Below are positions 47,742 to 58,461 of a stretch of DNA of 64,000 nt, in pieces. Within the stretch, counting starts at the first letter, position 1; each line of letters opens with the position of its first letter. Origin of the DNA: Galaxea fascicularis (taxonomy: Eukaryota > Cnidaria > Anthozoa > Scleractinia > Euphylliidae). Under the pieces are notes generated by a model, which was not told the origin of the DNA, searched no databases, and saw only the letters and a list, made by a program, of their open reading frames with translations. The translations under genes were made by a program, and so were the position numbers. The DNA lies in the NCBI GenBank assembly GCA_948470475.1, contig OX419335.1, positions 34,272,819 to 34,336,818 of the forward strand. Reading direction: 5' to 3'.

Positions 47742-48638
47742 TCATTCAACTTTTGACTTCTTTTCTTTGGGTTCATAAGTATTATCCTCGTCACTGACCG
47801 CACTGCTCCAATCCTCTTCATCATCATCGCTATTGCCTGCACTAGCAAAGTCCTCGTCAACACCAGTCTCCGAAATGACCGGTCTAGCCAAAGCTTTCCC
47901 TGAAATAACAGACCTCTCTGTGCCTTTTCTGGCCTCCGCATGGAACAAAACAGCTCTGCAATTCTTGGTAACCGCCGCTTTAGACTGCTCCTCGTTGAAG
48001 TTGAACAAAAGCCCCAGATTGACGATATCATAAGGGCCGCGAAAATCGAGCTCGTTTTCTGCTGCACTAGAAACAATGATATGTTTTCCTTTCGCGAAAA
48101 CAACCAGGTCTAAAGCCGTAGCAATCAGAGTTTTTCTCTGAGTCGGGTCTCTCAACGCGGGTGAGTACGTTATTTCGAAATGTACTCCTCGTTCGATGGC
48201 TGCATTTACTGTGGGAAATTTCAAGTAAAATGGTAGACGCTCCGTCATGTTGAGTGAAATGATGTCAATTTCTAGCGTCTTGCAAGCTTGCTGAAATAGC
48301 TTCTCAGTAGCTGGTTGAACTGCTAATATGTCGTACGATTGTACTATATCGCTGGACAGTTGATGTACTTGGCTCTGGTCATCTATTTGCAGAGTTATCC
48401 GCGAGTATATCTTCAACTTCGGGTGAGTTTTCTTTAACTCTTGCATTGCTGGAAAAACATCCCAATTAATCGGTGTCAGTTTCTCAACTTCGCGTCCTTT
48501 TTTCTTTTCCTTTCTTAAGTGGAAGGTTTTGCATACAGCAATTGTTTCAAAACCAAGTTTGACAGCTTTAGAGACAAGTTTCTCGGTCTCACGTGGGTCA
48601 CTGAGGTAGGTGACATTGAGATCTGCGAAAGCCGCCAT
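47742..48638 (-). CDS. RPP30: Ribonuclease P/MRP protein subunit p30
   Basis: RPP30 is a protein subunit of nuclear RNase P and RNase MRP, which mature tRNA 5' ends and pre-rRNA. The 298-residue product matches the family over its TIM-barrel-like length: start AAFADLNVTYL, then LGFETIAVCKTFH, LKIYSRITLQIDDQSQ, YDILAVQPATEKLFQQAC, LPFYLKFPTVNAAIERGVHF, ITYSPALRDPTQRKT and GKHIIVSSAAENELDFRGPY, then DIVNLGLLF. The tail is acidic (SDDDEEDWSSAVSDED) and ends basic, as in animal homologues. I chose the Met at 48638 because family members start MA.FADL; an in-frame Met 15 codons upstream is also possible. The whole CDS is one exon, which is unusual because vertebrate RPP30 has many introns. Confidence 0.96.
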   Translation of the reverse strand: MAAFADLNVTYLSDPRETEKLVSKAVKLGFETIAVCKTFHLRKEKKKGREVEKLTPINWDVFPAMQELKKTHPKLKIYSRITLQIDDQSQVHQLSSDIVQSYDILAVQPATEKLFQQACKTLEIDIISLNMTERLPFYLKFPTVNAAIERGVHFEITYSPALRDPTQRKTLIATALDLVVFAKGKHIIVSSAAENELDFRGPYDIVNLGLLFNFNEEQSKAAVTKNCRAVLFHAEARKGTERSVISGKALARPVISETGVDEDFASAGNSDDDEEDWSSAVSDEDNTYEPKEKKSKVE

Positions 48639-48946
48639 TTTGAAAATTGAACTGTCAACTGCTGACCAGTTTATCACCGCCAAACACAGTCGGTACCAGT
48701 CTTCTCTTCCGTGGAAAACGTACTTGTTACTGTTATGCGCACCCTTTGCGCGCCCCTTCCGCGCCCCTTTATAAACACTCGTAAAAACATTAGGGCGAAG
48801 ATCTTACTGCCATGCTCTTTTTGATGGTTTATTTTGCCATTCCAGTACTGAGAAGCGGTTACTGACCTTAGCATTCTCAAAGTAACGGCAACCATTTTGG
48901 TGCGAGAAGAGTGATAATTCATGAGGCGAACTTTATTGTCCTATTA

Positions 48947-49364
48947 AGGCTACCGCACACTAGCCGATTTTTTGTCGCAGAGCTGAAGATTTTTTGTCGG
49001 GGTTAAATCGGGTTAAAATTTGTCGAGACGTCAGCTTTCCGCACACTAGCTGATTTTTTGTCCCGACTAACCGCGTTTAGTCTTGGGGTCGAGTCGATCT
49101 CCGCCATGTTGGAAAAGACGCTTATTCACGTGACTCTCATGACAATTCCTCATTGGTTTAGGTACGCGTGAGCCCCGACAAATTATCTTGGCCCACCGCA
49201 CACTAGCCGACAAGGCCCGACAAGACGTTTTGAGATCTAGTACTGTCAGATATCGCCCGACAAGCCCCGATCTTGTCGCAGACTTGTCTGAATTCACCGC
49301 ACACTAGCCGACAAGTGAAGATTTTTTGTCGGCCGACAAAAAATCGGCTAGTGTGCGGTAGCCT
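48947..49364. mobile_element. PIF/Harbinger-like MITE upstream of RPP30
   Basis: The ends AGGCTACCGCACACTAGCCG and CGGCTAGTGTGCGGTAGCCT are perfect inverted repeats, flanked by TTA on both sides (48944-48946, 49365-49367). CCGCACACTAGC recurs five times inside, and CCGACAA many times. There is no ORF. Confidence 0.9.
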
Positions 49365-50046
49365 TTAGATATTTTAATGTGCTTCTGCGAAGAGACTGCA
49401 CCTACAGCATCGCTGTACATTTTTACGCTTTTTGCTGTGTTTTAACAAACCCGTACCTCTGCGGGTCAAAATACAAAAAAAATGAGTAAACATAATATAC
49501 AAAGATACTACACTGTACTCACAAAAATATCTACAGTCGAACCTGTTATAGCGGTCACATTCGGGGAATCGTTTTTTCCTAATCCATAAGTTACGCAGAA
49601 TAAACGCTAAATAATGAACGCCCGAGCGCTGGTTAAGGGAACGTGGGCTCTGGGAACGAGACTATACAAATAACTGTTCATACGAGTTCGTATGGCACGT
49701 TCAGTTCGAAGGATAAGAAGGATGTTTGTCCGCCGACATTATCTGTTCCGAGAATCGAACAGTTTTCCGAGGGTGAAGCTGGAGGAAAATTGTGAGCTCC
49801 GAGGAACTGATAATGTCCAAGGATAAATATCCGAGCATACTTTTAAAGCCAATTATAGGCTATTGTGTTTATTATCCTTCAAACATTTTTCGCAACGCGC
49901 ATTTTTTTCGCAGTTTTAGCTGGGGTATATTCAGTCACGTGATGCGTTTAGAGCCATCGCGTGCGAGCGAAAATATTTGATGGGAAATAATTGATGATAT
50001 CTATGAAATATTCACATAAAGCAAACTGAGGATATCTGTGAGGATA
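49365..50046. other. Spacer with a mariner-type end
   Basis: Bases 49532-49565 (TACAGTCGAACCTGTTATAG) match one terminal repeat of a pogo/Tigger-like element; the other end is not seen. Nothing else is recognised. Confidence 0.45.
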
Positions 50047-50274
50047 TCTTATATATGATGGTAATGGTGTAATATGCCCGTGAGAATGATGATATGCTAG
50101 TCGCTTGGCAACAGGCGAAAGGACAACTGAAAAGAAATCAGAATCCCAGGCAGGAATCGAACCTACAACCTCCGTAACACCGGTCGGATGCTCTAACCAC
50201 TGAGCTACAGGAACCCCTGGTGAGCTAGGTTGTTTATCTAGGTTCTTATACAAAGTGTCCCACTATGGTCTGCG
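50047..50274 (-). mobile_element. tRNA-derived SINE, copy 1
   Basis: The tRNA-like head occupies 50214-50144 on the minus strand (GTTCCTGTAGCTCAGTGGTT A box; GGTTCGATTCC B box; GGT at the anticodon position), followed by a body ending near TCATATATAAG at 50047. The head resembles the tRNA-Thr(GGT)-like genes at 19 kb in its anticodon arm (ACCGGTG, CGGAGG). Confidence 0.8.
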
Positions 50275-50314
50275 GGCTCGACAATGTAAACGTGGATCAG
50301 ACATGATAATGATT

Positions 50315-50477
50315 ATATATGATGGCAATGGTGTAATATGCCCGTGAGAATGATGATATGCTAGTCGCTTGGCAACCTCCGTAACACCGGTCGGATGCTC
50401 TAACCACTAAGCTACAGGAACCCCTGGTGAGCTAGGTTGTTTATCTAGGTTCTTATACAAAGTGTCCCACTATGGTC
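50315..50477 (-). mobile_element. tRNA-derived SINE, copy 2, internally deleted
   Basis: It repeats copy 1 including the unique upstream part GTGAGCTAGGTTGTTTATCT, but lacks about 55 bp between GCTTGGCAAC and CTCCGTAAC, removing the B box. Copies 1 and 2 together look like a tandem duplication of the SINE and its flank. Confidence 0.8.
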
Positions 50478-50612
50478 AGTGGTTAGAGCATCCGACCGGT
50501 GTTACGGAGGTTGTAGGTTCGATTCCTGCCTGGGACTCTGTTTTCTTTTCAGTTGTCCTTTCGCCCGTTGCTAAGCGACTAGCATATCATCATTCTCACG
50601 GGCATATTATCA
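50475..50612 (+). mobile_element. tRNA-derived SINE, copy 3, inverted
   Basis: GTCAGTGGTTAGAGCATCCG starts a plus-strand copy with an intact B box and the family body (TTTTCAGTTGTCCTTTCGCC). It directly abuts copy 2 head to head, which creates a long hairpin. Confidence 0.8.
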
Positions 50613-51263
50613 TCTGCTAACTCTATTTGAGAGATATAGCTCGTAGGTTATGTACAGTCATGTTTGACCATAGGTTTGTCACAAACTCTTCCTTCCTACA
50701 GCTGCTTGCAACCGTACATTAAATGGAAAATGCGAGTCACAACCACTGCCATCAGATTTTATCTGGGCTCTTTGTAATTTCAAGACTTACTTTTTGTAAA
50801 TCAATGGTTTGACATCCGATATTTCCAGTGATGGTTTCACTCCTTCAGAAGTGTAGTTCTGCGTCATTTTCCCCCTTTTTATCAGGAATCTCGTTTGACC
50901 AAACCTCAACGTCAACTAAAAATGTGATTAAAATTAACGGCAAAGTGATGGACTTTACCGGCTAGCAATCAGTTTTACTTGGCATCAGATTAAATGTACC
51001 CAGCTTTGTAGATGGCTGTTGACTTTATCTCTTTCATGCCGCTCTCTTTACTCATTTGTTTCGCATACCAATAAATTCAACTGACATGCTGTCGGGCATA
51101 TTTGTCCAGCGTTCCCAGCTCATCCGACACCATGAACAAACAACGTCCCCATATATCGTTCCGCAAGAGGTGTTAGTTAACACTCTATTGATCTCATTTA
51201 CAAAGCCACATCCCCACAACTGGGAAAACGCTGGTGTAAAATCTGAATTTGGAGAAAAAAAGT
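50613..51263. other. Spacer before the chitin-binding peptide gene
   Basis: No gene or repeat border is recognised. It should contain the promoter of the gene starting at 51264. Confidence 0.4.
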
Positions 51264-53166
51264 ATGAAGATTCAGTTGTTGTGGGCAATCATTTCACTCC
51301 TCTTTGGCCGAGGTAAAGTGCGACTGCCATACAGTGTTTTCAGCTTATGTTTTATGCTTTATGCTCAGAATTCTTAACACCAAAAAATATTTATGCCCAA
51401 TGTATTTCGGTGTTACGGCTGGACCAAAGTTTGCCGGAAAAGCAGTCCGGGTGACAGCTCTTTCTCGTTGTGTGTTGTACTGATTTCGGCTAGCTTTTGA
51501 TTTCTCTGAACTCGCATGTTCTCTCTCTCTCTCTTTGTTCTTCTTCCGGCTTTCTCTCTTTCCTTTCCCCTTCCGCCGCTTTCCTCTTGTTTTTTTTTTT
51601 TTTTTTTCTCCACTCCTTTTTTCTATTCTTCTCTCATTCTCCGTTGTTTTCTTCCATCATTTCTTTTCAAATGTATAGCCACTTGCGTCTCTTTAGTCTC
51701 TTTACTCAGTGACACAACGATATGGATACAGTTTGGAATATCTGCTGAGGACGTATCCTCTTTTCTTCTTTTTAACCATATACGCCATTCGAATTCTTAA
51801 CCAAGGAAGCCTGAATAATTACTTACCAGTAGTCAAACTACGAGAGAGCGCCGGAATAATATGTTATAAAGTGATGCCGGATCAGTCAATTGATTTTTTT
51901 TCCTGAGATTCCATTCTCATCACTAACGTTATTAAATCAGAACAGGTCGATTATTTTTCTTGACGTACAGGTGCATCAGCTAGGATATTACAGCAGAGAG
52001 ATTCAGGTGGGTAAAAGCCTTGCAACAAGCTGTTGGTATTTTTGACTATTGGCTAATTATCAACTGCTCAGATCCAACCTCCGGCTCGATGAACACTGAC
52101 CTCACTCTTCAGGGGAAACTTGTCCGCGACCCAAGGGTATCCCTTGAATTGATGTTCACTCATTTTGCTGACATTCCTGTGAACCCCAAACGTCTGAGGA
52201 CAGGGGAAGTTGCTGGAATGGATGTCACCACTTAATATTGGAATAGGTACTTGTTAAAAACGCCTTTTTCGAGAGGAAAGTTTACTCCGGAAGGGAGCGC
52301 TTCCGGAAAGAAGAGGAATTATATTTTAATTGTTCAGTACGGTGACCCTAACCTCCAAGCTGAATAAAAATAAAGTTGTATTCACGCGGATATTTTTCGC
52401 CATGTGGTAGATACAAAAGGCAAACATATATCCACAGCTTACCAGTGACGGACAAAGTAGTTTCAGGCGTATGTCACATATGTCAGCTTTTTTGACCCCA
52501 AGATAAAATAACGAAATGAATCGAGTTTAGCAGTGGACATTCACATAGCAGCTCTAAAATGGTCCACTGTTTCCAGATCGAATTGGAATTTGTAAGTGTT
52601 GGTTTTCGAGGAGACGGGCCCCGGAGTACTGTACCTAGAGAAAATCCGTTCAAAGCAACGACGAGAACCAACAGCAAACTCAACCCACATACCCTGACAT
52701 ACGACGCCGAGCCCGGGAATCGAACCTGGGACACATTGGTGGGAAGCGAGTGCTCTCACCACTTCGCTATCTCTGCTCCCAACTAACCCTTGAATGCCTT
52801 CAGGGGCTCCCAACGCAATTTGCTCTTGACCACAAAGAGCAGATGGGTGGGTTTGTGGGTTTGCTTGAAAGGAAGAGAACTATCACAAGACTACTCAGCC
52901 CTTAGAGGTAAATGAAAAACTGGTGATAAGGAATGGGGTGGTAAAGAAATCTTTGCATTATTGATTCAGATTTTTGCAGAGGAAACGAAGCCGGAGTCCA
53001 CGCCGACCCTGACAACTGTTTTGGCTTTATCATGTGTGATGTGGCTGGCAATACTCACCAGATGGTTTGTCCAGCGGGACTCAAGTTCAACCCAGTTCAT
53101 TTCGTTTGTGATTGGCCGCAGAACGTAGATTGCGAGGAAGGCAGTGGGGGGCCAGCTGGGTTCTAG
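51264..53166 (+). CDS. Secreted peptide with one peritrophin-A (CBM14) chitin-binding domain
   Basis: Three exons join in phase. Exon 1 (51264-51312) encodes a signal peptide, MKIQLLWAIISLLFGRG; exon 2 (51971-52010, donor GTAAAAG) a short basic linker ASARILQQRDSGG; exon 3 (52980-53166) the domain. The domain reads ADPDNCFGFIMCDVAGNTHQ, then MVCPAGLKFNPVHFVCDWPQ and NVDCEEGSGG, ending at TAG 53164-53166. The six cysteines, the aromatic after DPxNC, the CPxGLxFNP and the CDWPxxVxC are diagnostic of CBM14. The product, about 89 residues, would bind chitin outside the cell, as a matrix component or a defence peptide. Exon 2 is inferred from phase and splice sites only. Confidence 0.8.
52590..52780 (-). 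mobile_element. tRNA-derived SINE in intron 2 of the chitin-binding gene
   Basis: On the minus strand the head reads GGGAGCAGAGATAGCGAAGT with GTGAGAGCACTCGCTTCCCA and the B box GGTTCGATTCC, followed by a body with GATTTTCTCTAGGTACAGTA and AACCAACACTTACAAATTCC. The tail resembles the SINE at 21251. Confidence 0.8.
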
Positions 53167-55173
53167 CAAGCTTCAATTTCACATTCACTTCAAATGTCAT
53201 TTCTAGAGTTGACGTTAAAAGTAGATGGATTATTAAAATGAATTTAACAAGCCTCTCTCAGTTCTCAAAATTATATTTGATAGAAATAATCAGCCTGAGA
53301 ATAGCTGTAGCCTATACGCTGCTTTCTTTTCTGGGAACCTCACTGTAAACATGAGTGTTTCGTTTGATTTTAATAACCTGTCGGGGGTGACTATTCTAAT
53401 TAACGTTGTCCTAGTGTCTTCCTGAATGAGACCGAGATAGATAACTGGATTTATTCAGTTGATTTTCCGATCGGCACCTGCAATATTTTTGTGAAAAAGC
53501 CTGCTCCCTCGTCCATGAACGTCAGCCCTCTGATAATATTGCGATCTGGTTTATACGGCAGGAAGAACGGCACGTTTGTTGCTCAGAACATTTCAAGTAA
53601 CAAGCTTTCTTTTATGTTGACTTACCTAAAAGATTACCAGTTTATGAAGTCGGAAATGACGTTGTGTGACATAAGGAAAGTTTTATATTTTTTCAGAAAG
53701 AAGAGTACGTTACTGATTAGCTATTGTTATGTCATGTTGCGGACCATAAATGTTTCGTAATAAGTCAACACGCAGGAACATGAGACAGAAATTTCTCTCG
53801 TACAACCAAGATAAAAGTCTGCAGTTCGCTCAGCCTGGAAGAAAAGTTTGCCATCAACGCAAATCAAGTAAGTTTAGTATTAAATCCATAAGCGATTCAC
53901 TCGCAGAAGGGTTCAAGTACACCGAATTAATGCTCTGATCGCTTTCTATGAACGTGATCTGTTCGCATAAACAATACCTACAATGTTGCGCCATAAGAAA
54001 CCACATATTTTACATGCGCAAATTAAAAGTTTAACTTACCTTCACTGAGTATTACTCCACGATTCAAGGAGAAGAGTGGAGATTGATTGCTCTTACCAGT
54101 TTTACTTCACGGTGCTTCAAGAACGGTCAACAGTAGCGTTGTCTGTTTATTGCCGGGGTTTATTCGATTCCTCTTCACGTTTTTGCATTCGGCTTATCAA
54201 GAGCCGTTTGCAAACAGCTACGGTACGAACGTCTGATATTTCTTATTACTGGGACGAAATGGTATACTTGCGTTCCCTTTGACGAATGATCACTTTCGTT
54301 GTGTATTGTCAACATACGCGACGATTATGATTGTTGTGTTGTCAGATAGTACAGCCATAAGTCAGATTTACGAAAGATCCGGCCATGTGCTGTTCATTGC
54401 CATTTTGAGAATAAATACGATTATTGTAGAACCCATTTATTCGGTCGGTCCTTTGCGGCATGCTTGGGGCGCGTTCGTTTTCGTAGAGAAACGTGCAGAG
54501 AAGTCACCTTGTTTGCATTTGCAAAACTACTTCCGGTGATGACTTCAATTAACCGGAAGTTGTAGTTTCATGTACGGCAACCACAAATCGTATTTTACTG
54601 CCAGATTAAACCGTTGATCAGAGAGAAAATAGATAAGGCTATTATTAAATACCTGTGCCCACTTTAAACAACCCATGATATCAATCAGATTTGGAACAAG
54701 TCTTTGAAGTGTACGGACCGGTTCTTCCTGGTCTAAGCAGGGAATTACTAAGAAAGTGCTGTTAATCATGCACTGGGTTCGGCGGTGGGGGAACTGGCGC
54801 CTGGATCATAAGGCATTGTTCAACTAAGGGCATCGCCATTCCAACATATCTCTTTAAAGCCAGTTCCGTATCAAATTGTGTGCTGCGCTTTGAAACGATG
54901 TGTGAGGTTTTCTAGAACCGTTACTTGCTTTTTCTTGTGTGTATGGGTGTTTTCATCCTACCGAAAAAAATAAATGATTTCCTAAGAAGCCGCAGGGTTT
55001 AATTGAGGTGATGACAAGAATGACAATGAAAATGACCACCTGTTACTGAGCAGTCAAACATGCTACAGATCGTTTTCACGTGACGTCATCACTTTCTAAA
55101 ATCCAAAAGTAAAGAACCACGAAAGTTTTTATCCTCATCAGCCATAAGAGGAAATAAATTTATATCTGTTGAC
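53167..55173. other. Intergenic stretch without recognised genes
   Basis: Several 60-90 residue ORFs occur but none shows a domain, signal peptide or splice context that I can support. No clear repeat border is visible. Confidence 0.4.
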
Positions 55174-55352
55174 AATAGGCCATTTCCGAGTTCATGTTTG
55201 CCTCCTCTTCAAAGCGAGTCTAAGTGCGAAGTTTTTTGTGATGGTAATTAGTTCTACTTTACATATGAATGAAAACTCATTTTCATAACAAAAACTTCGC
55301 ACTTAGACTCGCTTTGAAGAGGAGGCAGACATGAACTCGGAAATGGCCTATT
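55174..55352. mobile_element. Hairpin MITE, near-perfect stem of about 70 bp
   Basis: AATAGGCCATTTCCGAGTTC at the left and GAACTCGGAAATGGCCTATT at the right are exact complements, and the pairing continues for about 70 bases (one T/C change) through CTTCAAAGCGAGTCTAAGTG. The loop is about 35 bp. Confidence 0.9.
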
Positions 55353-55568
55353 TTACAGCTCAATAATGTGCTTCGTTTGGAAACTAGAGCATTTTGAATT
55401 TCGGGGTTATGGCGGTGCGTGGCACAAGGCTACGATCGAGCTTTTTGAAAAATGTCTACTTATCTCATGATTTTGAGCTTTTTTAGAAGTTAAAGCATTA
55501 GGAAAAGTGCTTGTGGAAATACCTGTTTGTTCAGTACTGATGATCAGTCGCCCAGATAGCCAAAGCAA

Positions 55569-56178
55569 GGGACCGTTCATTTTTTAAGGGATAGGGGGGG
55601 CTGGTGGGATTTGGGGGAATGCCATGTAGCAATTGTATGACCCCCCCTCAGCTTGCCAATTTTCTCACATGACCCCCCCTCAAAAGGAATTTTTTTTGGG
55701 TTGACCCCCCTCCCTCCTCCAAAAAAAGTTGCACCTGGTATTTTAAACTTTAATAGTTTTTCGATATAAACGTTGTTATAAAGGAGTTTGTTACTTTGGA
55801 ACTGTTTTAGAGTGATTTTACTTAACCTGTGAAACAGTATCTAACTATCAGTGCGAAAAAGTTATAATTAAACAAAAGAAAACAACAGAAAACAACAGAA
55901 TTAATGTGTATTATTAATTGTAATTGTATAGTATCTATTTCACGGGTTATGTAAAATCACTCTAGCATAGAACAGATGTTCATATTTCGTGAATAAAGCA
56001 GAATTTCTTATCAATTTGTGAAAACTTCATTCCACTTTTTTTTTATCTCAGAATTTCGCCTGACCCCCCCTTTCCTTCTTTTTTTTGGGGCAGCCCCCCC
56101 TTTAAAGCCATATTTTTTCGCGTGGCCCCCCCCAAATCCCACCAGCCCCCCCCTATCCCTTAAAAAATGAACGGTCCC
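55569..56178. mobile_element. MITE with G-rich inverted ends
   Basis: GGGACCGTTCATTTTTTAAG and its complement at 56159-56178 mark the ends; inside follow runs such as GGGATAGGGGGGGCTGGTGG on the left and the mirrored C runs on the right. The ORF at 56011-56277 (minus) is a translation of the right end. Confidence 0.85.
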
Positions 56179-57558
56179 CAAGTTCCAGTTGTTGACACTA
56201 TTTTCCGGCCGCCATATTGGTGCACCGGCAACAGATGTGCACCAAGATGGTTTTTTCATACGTTTGGTGAAGGGCAAAGGCCTAAAACTTCGAGAAGTGT
56301 CTTCTTTATTTATCGTCTATAACATCACAAATTCTTGACTTTTTCCACTGGCTGGTTTTCGATTTATTTATTTATTGCGTGACAGTGAAAACGCTCTATT
56401 GCGCCCAAGAGGGAGTTGTCTAGGTGGACGGAATTGTAATAGCATCGACTACACCACAGTATGTAGTACAGGGCGTATTCACATTGAACTTTGCATTAAA
56501 TTTCAAAATAACTAGAGGCCATATTGGCCTTCACTCGGACTTCCAAATCGCAAATGGATGCAATTAAATTAATTTGTGTGATATTAAAGAACATGCTATG
56601 CGTTGAGTTCATAAACCTCACCACTTGCGTGTACTCCTTGGAAATACTGTAAAAAGCTTTGAATCGATGATACCTCTAATAGCACACAGGTACCCTGAGC
56701 CGGAATGGCTTTATGTATTTACCGTATGCATCTCTAGCGTGACAATTAAATATCAGTATAAGAAATACCAGCACTAACATACAATTTTGAGACAGCAGTG
56801 ATTCAACATGCAACACTGATAAATCACACTTGATTTTGTACTTTTCTGTGACAGTCGTTTTCGCTTTACACAGGTATTCTAGTGTAGGTTCGCCGGATCA
56901 CGACGTCCGGACCCACGTGACAACCACATATCATCACGGTTGACGTTATAATACACAAACTTGGCAAAACGCGATCTCAGTTCCTCACTTTATTTACCTC
57001 GCCCCAACGTATCATCACGGTACAGAAAATTGCGTTGCCTTCTCTAATAAGTGACCTATAGCACACTTTTCAAGTTAAGTACATTCCGATTCGACTTGTG
57101 TTGATAAAACATTCATGTTACTCAGTGTGTTACTGAACATGCCAAGGTGGAAAACCTGATAATCCATTAAGTAAAATGGATACAAAATATATGGAATAAA
57201 TACCCAAATACGCTAGAAGTGAGCTTTGTGGAAAACAACAGCGAAGAAGAACAGACGACATATTTAGACTCACAGCTTCCACAGGAAGTCCGAATAATAA
57301 GAACATCAATCTTTTTTTCAACACAAGTTTCCTGTCGATTAAAATCAGACAACTGTTCCACAAGCTTCTGGAACTATAGCTACGTGTATTGCTCTTGGAT
57401 ACGTGCGCTTAAATTCTTGCCAGTAGGGTAGAGTTGTACTGTAAAAAGGTGGAAGTCTATCTAAGTCAAGGAGGTTACTCCTTTTACGTCTCCTTTCAGT
57501 TTACGCGATCATCTGATAGGCAGATATCGTACCAATTATTTTAAGTCCCTGGATTTTG
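56179..57558. other. Spacer without recognised genes
   Basis: Nothing identifiable was found; ATCATCACGGT occurs twice near 56930 and 57010. Confidence 0.4.
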
Positions 57559-57600
57559 GTCCAGTGCAGGACTTGAACCCCCGACCTCCCGCTTAATGAC
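57559..57600 (-). repeat. tRNA 3'-half relic (SINE head)
   Basis: On the minus strand GGGGGTTCAAGTCCTGCACT has a B box (GGTTCAAGTCC) and ends in CTGGACC. The 5' half with the A box is not visible. Confidence 0.4.
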
Positions 57601-57692
57601 GTTTGTTTATAGACTTTCCATAAGTCGACATGGCAGCAAGTCTTGTTTGTTTATTTTTTGTAGCAAGAGTTCCTCTCTTTTGTAGGGAAATA

Positions 57693-58376
57693 ATGGCCGA
57701 GGAACACAACACAAGCATTTACGGAACAGTTAGCTTAACAAAACCAGCAAGCGCTGGTGATCTGGACAGTAGGGTGCGGACTGGTTTCACCTCATTTTAT
57801 GAAGACGAAACAGTAGGAGCTAAGAACCAGATACCTATACCAGAAGTAGGTGCTCAACAAACGCGGCTACAAGAGGAAGGACAGGAAGAAAAACCCAGAA
57901 CGAAAATTTCTCTTTCATCCAACGGCGTTAAAAGTGAACACAACAATGACGCGATAACAAACGAAGAAATACCGAGACCGACTTGTTTGTCGTACAGCAA
58001 CGCACAGCCTACGGCATCTACGCAAGTAGCAGTCAGTCCAATGAGCGCACGCCACGTGTCATTTATACGGGAAGAAACCAAGGAAAATGAAGCCAACGAC
58101 GCAACCGCTGCCCTTGACAACCGTGGCTTTTCTGACATGCAATCATCATCAGACTCCCTAACACGCGTGCGCGTTATTACGAACTTTAATGTCCACTATC
58201 AAACCCACAGCGAAGGCGAGGAATGCAATGAAAGTGATATTTCTGTTGCTGGGAACTGGCAGCAAAATTTCCAGGCTGCACCTCAGAGAAGAAGGAGGAG
58301 ATACAGCACGCGACACGGCGCGATTGTATCGGATTCTTTTGTCAACGAATGCATTTGCTGTTGCGTGATTTTTTGA
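57693..58376 (+). CDS. Disordered protein with C-terminal cysteine cluster and CaaX box
   Basis: This is one uninterrupted ORF of 227 codons from MAEEHNTSIYG. The sequence is Ser/Thr/Glu/Asn-rich and without predicted globular blocks, then a basic run RRRRRYST and the C terminus VNECICCCVIF. The last four residues CVIF fit a CaaX prenylation box (Phe at X allows geranylgeranylation or farnesylation), and the preceding cysteines could be palmitoylated, so membrane anchoring is likely. An in-frame ATG at 57630 would add a hydrophobic MAASLVCLFFVARVPLF, but TTTTGTAG just before 57686 looks like an acceptor, so I prefer 57693. No family is recognised. AATAAA lies at 58462. Confidence 0.65.
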   Translation: MAEEHNTSIYGTVSLTKPASAGDLDSRVRTGFTSFYEDETVGAKNQIPIPEVGAQQTRLQEEGQEEKPRTKISLSSNGVKSEHNNDAITNEEIPRPTCLSYSNAQPTASTQVAVSPMSARHVSFIREETKENEANDATAALDNRGFSDMQSSSDSLTRVRVITNFNVHYQTHSEGEECNESDISVAGNWQQNFQAAPQRRRRRYSTRHGAIVSDSFVNECICCCVIF

Positions 58377-58461
58377 AGGCATTGGCCTTGTGCATCGATG
58401 ATGTATTAGTTATTTAAGTATTGACGAACATAAGAAGATGAATATATTATTTTGTCCGATG

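Noticed and set aside
47735..48103. 122-residue minus-strand ORF overlapping RPP30
   Set aside because: It is a shadow in another frame of the conserved RPP30 CDS.
48639..48683. Upstream in-frame start for RPP30 adding 15 residues
   Set aside because: Family members begin at MA.FADL, and the extra residues have no counterpart.
49948..50253. ORF containing VAQWLEHPTGVTEVVGSIPA on the minus strand
   Set aside because: It translates the tRNA-derived SINE head and body.
51497..51800. Phe/Leu/Ser-rich ORFs
   Set aside because: They come from a pyrimidine-rich low-complexity tract inside intron 1 of the chitin-binding gene.
52020..52235. 71-residue ORF with MNTDLTLQGKLVRDPRVSLE
   Set aside because: No family, splice phase or signal supports it; it lies in an intron of the chitin-binding gene model.
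52541..52813. 90-residue minus-strand ORF with VVRALASHQCVPGSIPGLG
   Set aside because: It translates a tRNA-derived SINE and is not a gene.
55757..56277. Minus-strand ORF at 56011-56277 rich in Gly and Lys
   Set aside because: It translates the G/C-rich inverted end of a MITE.
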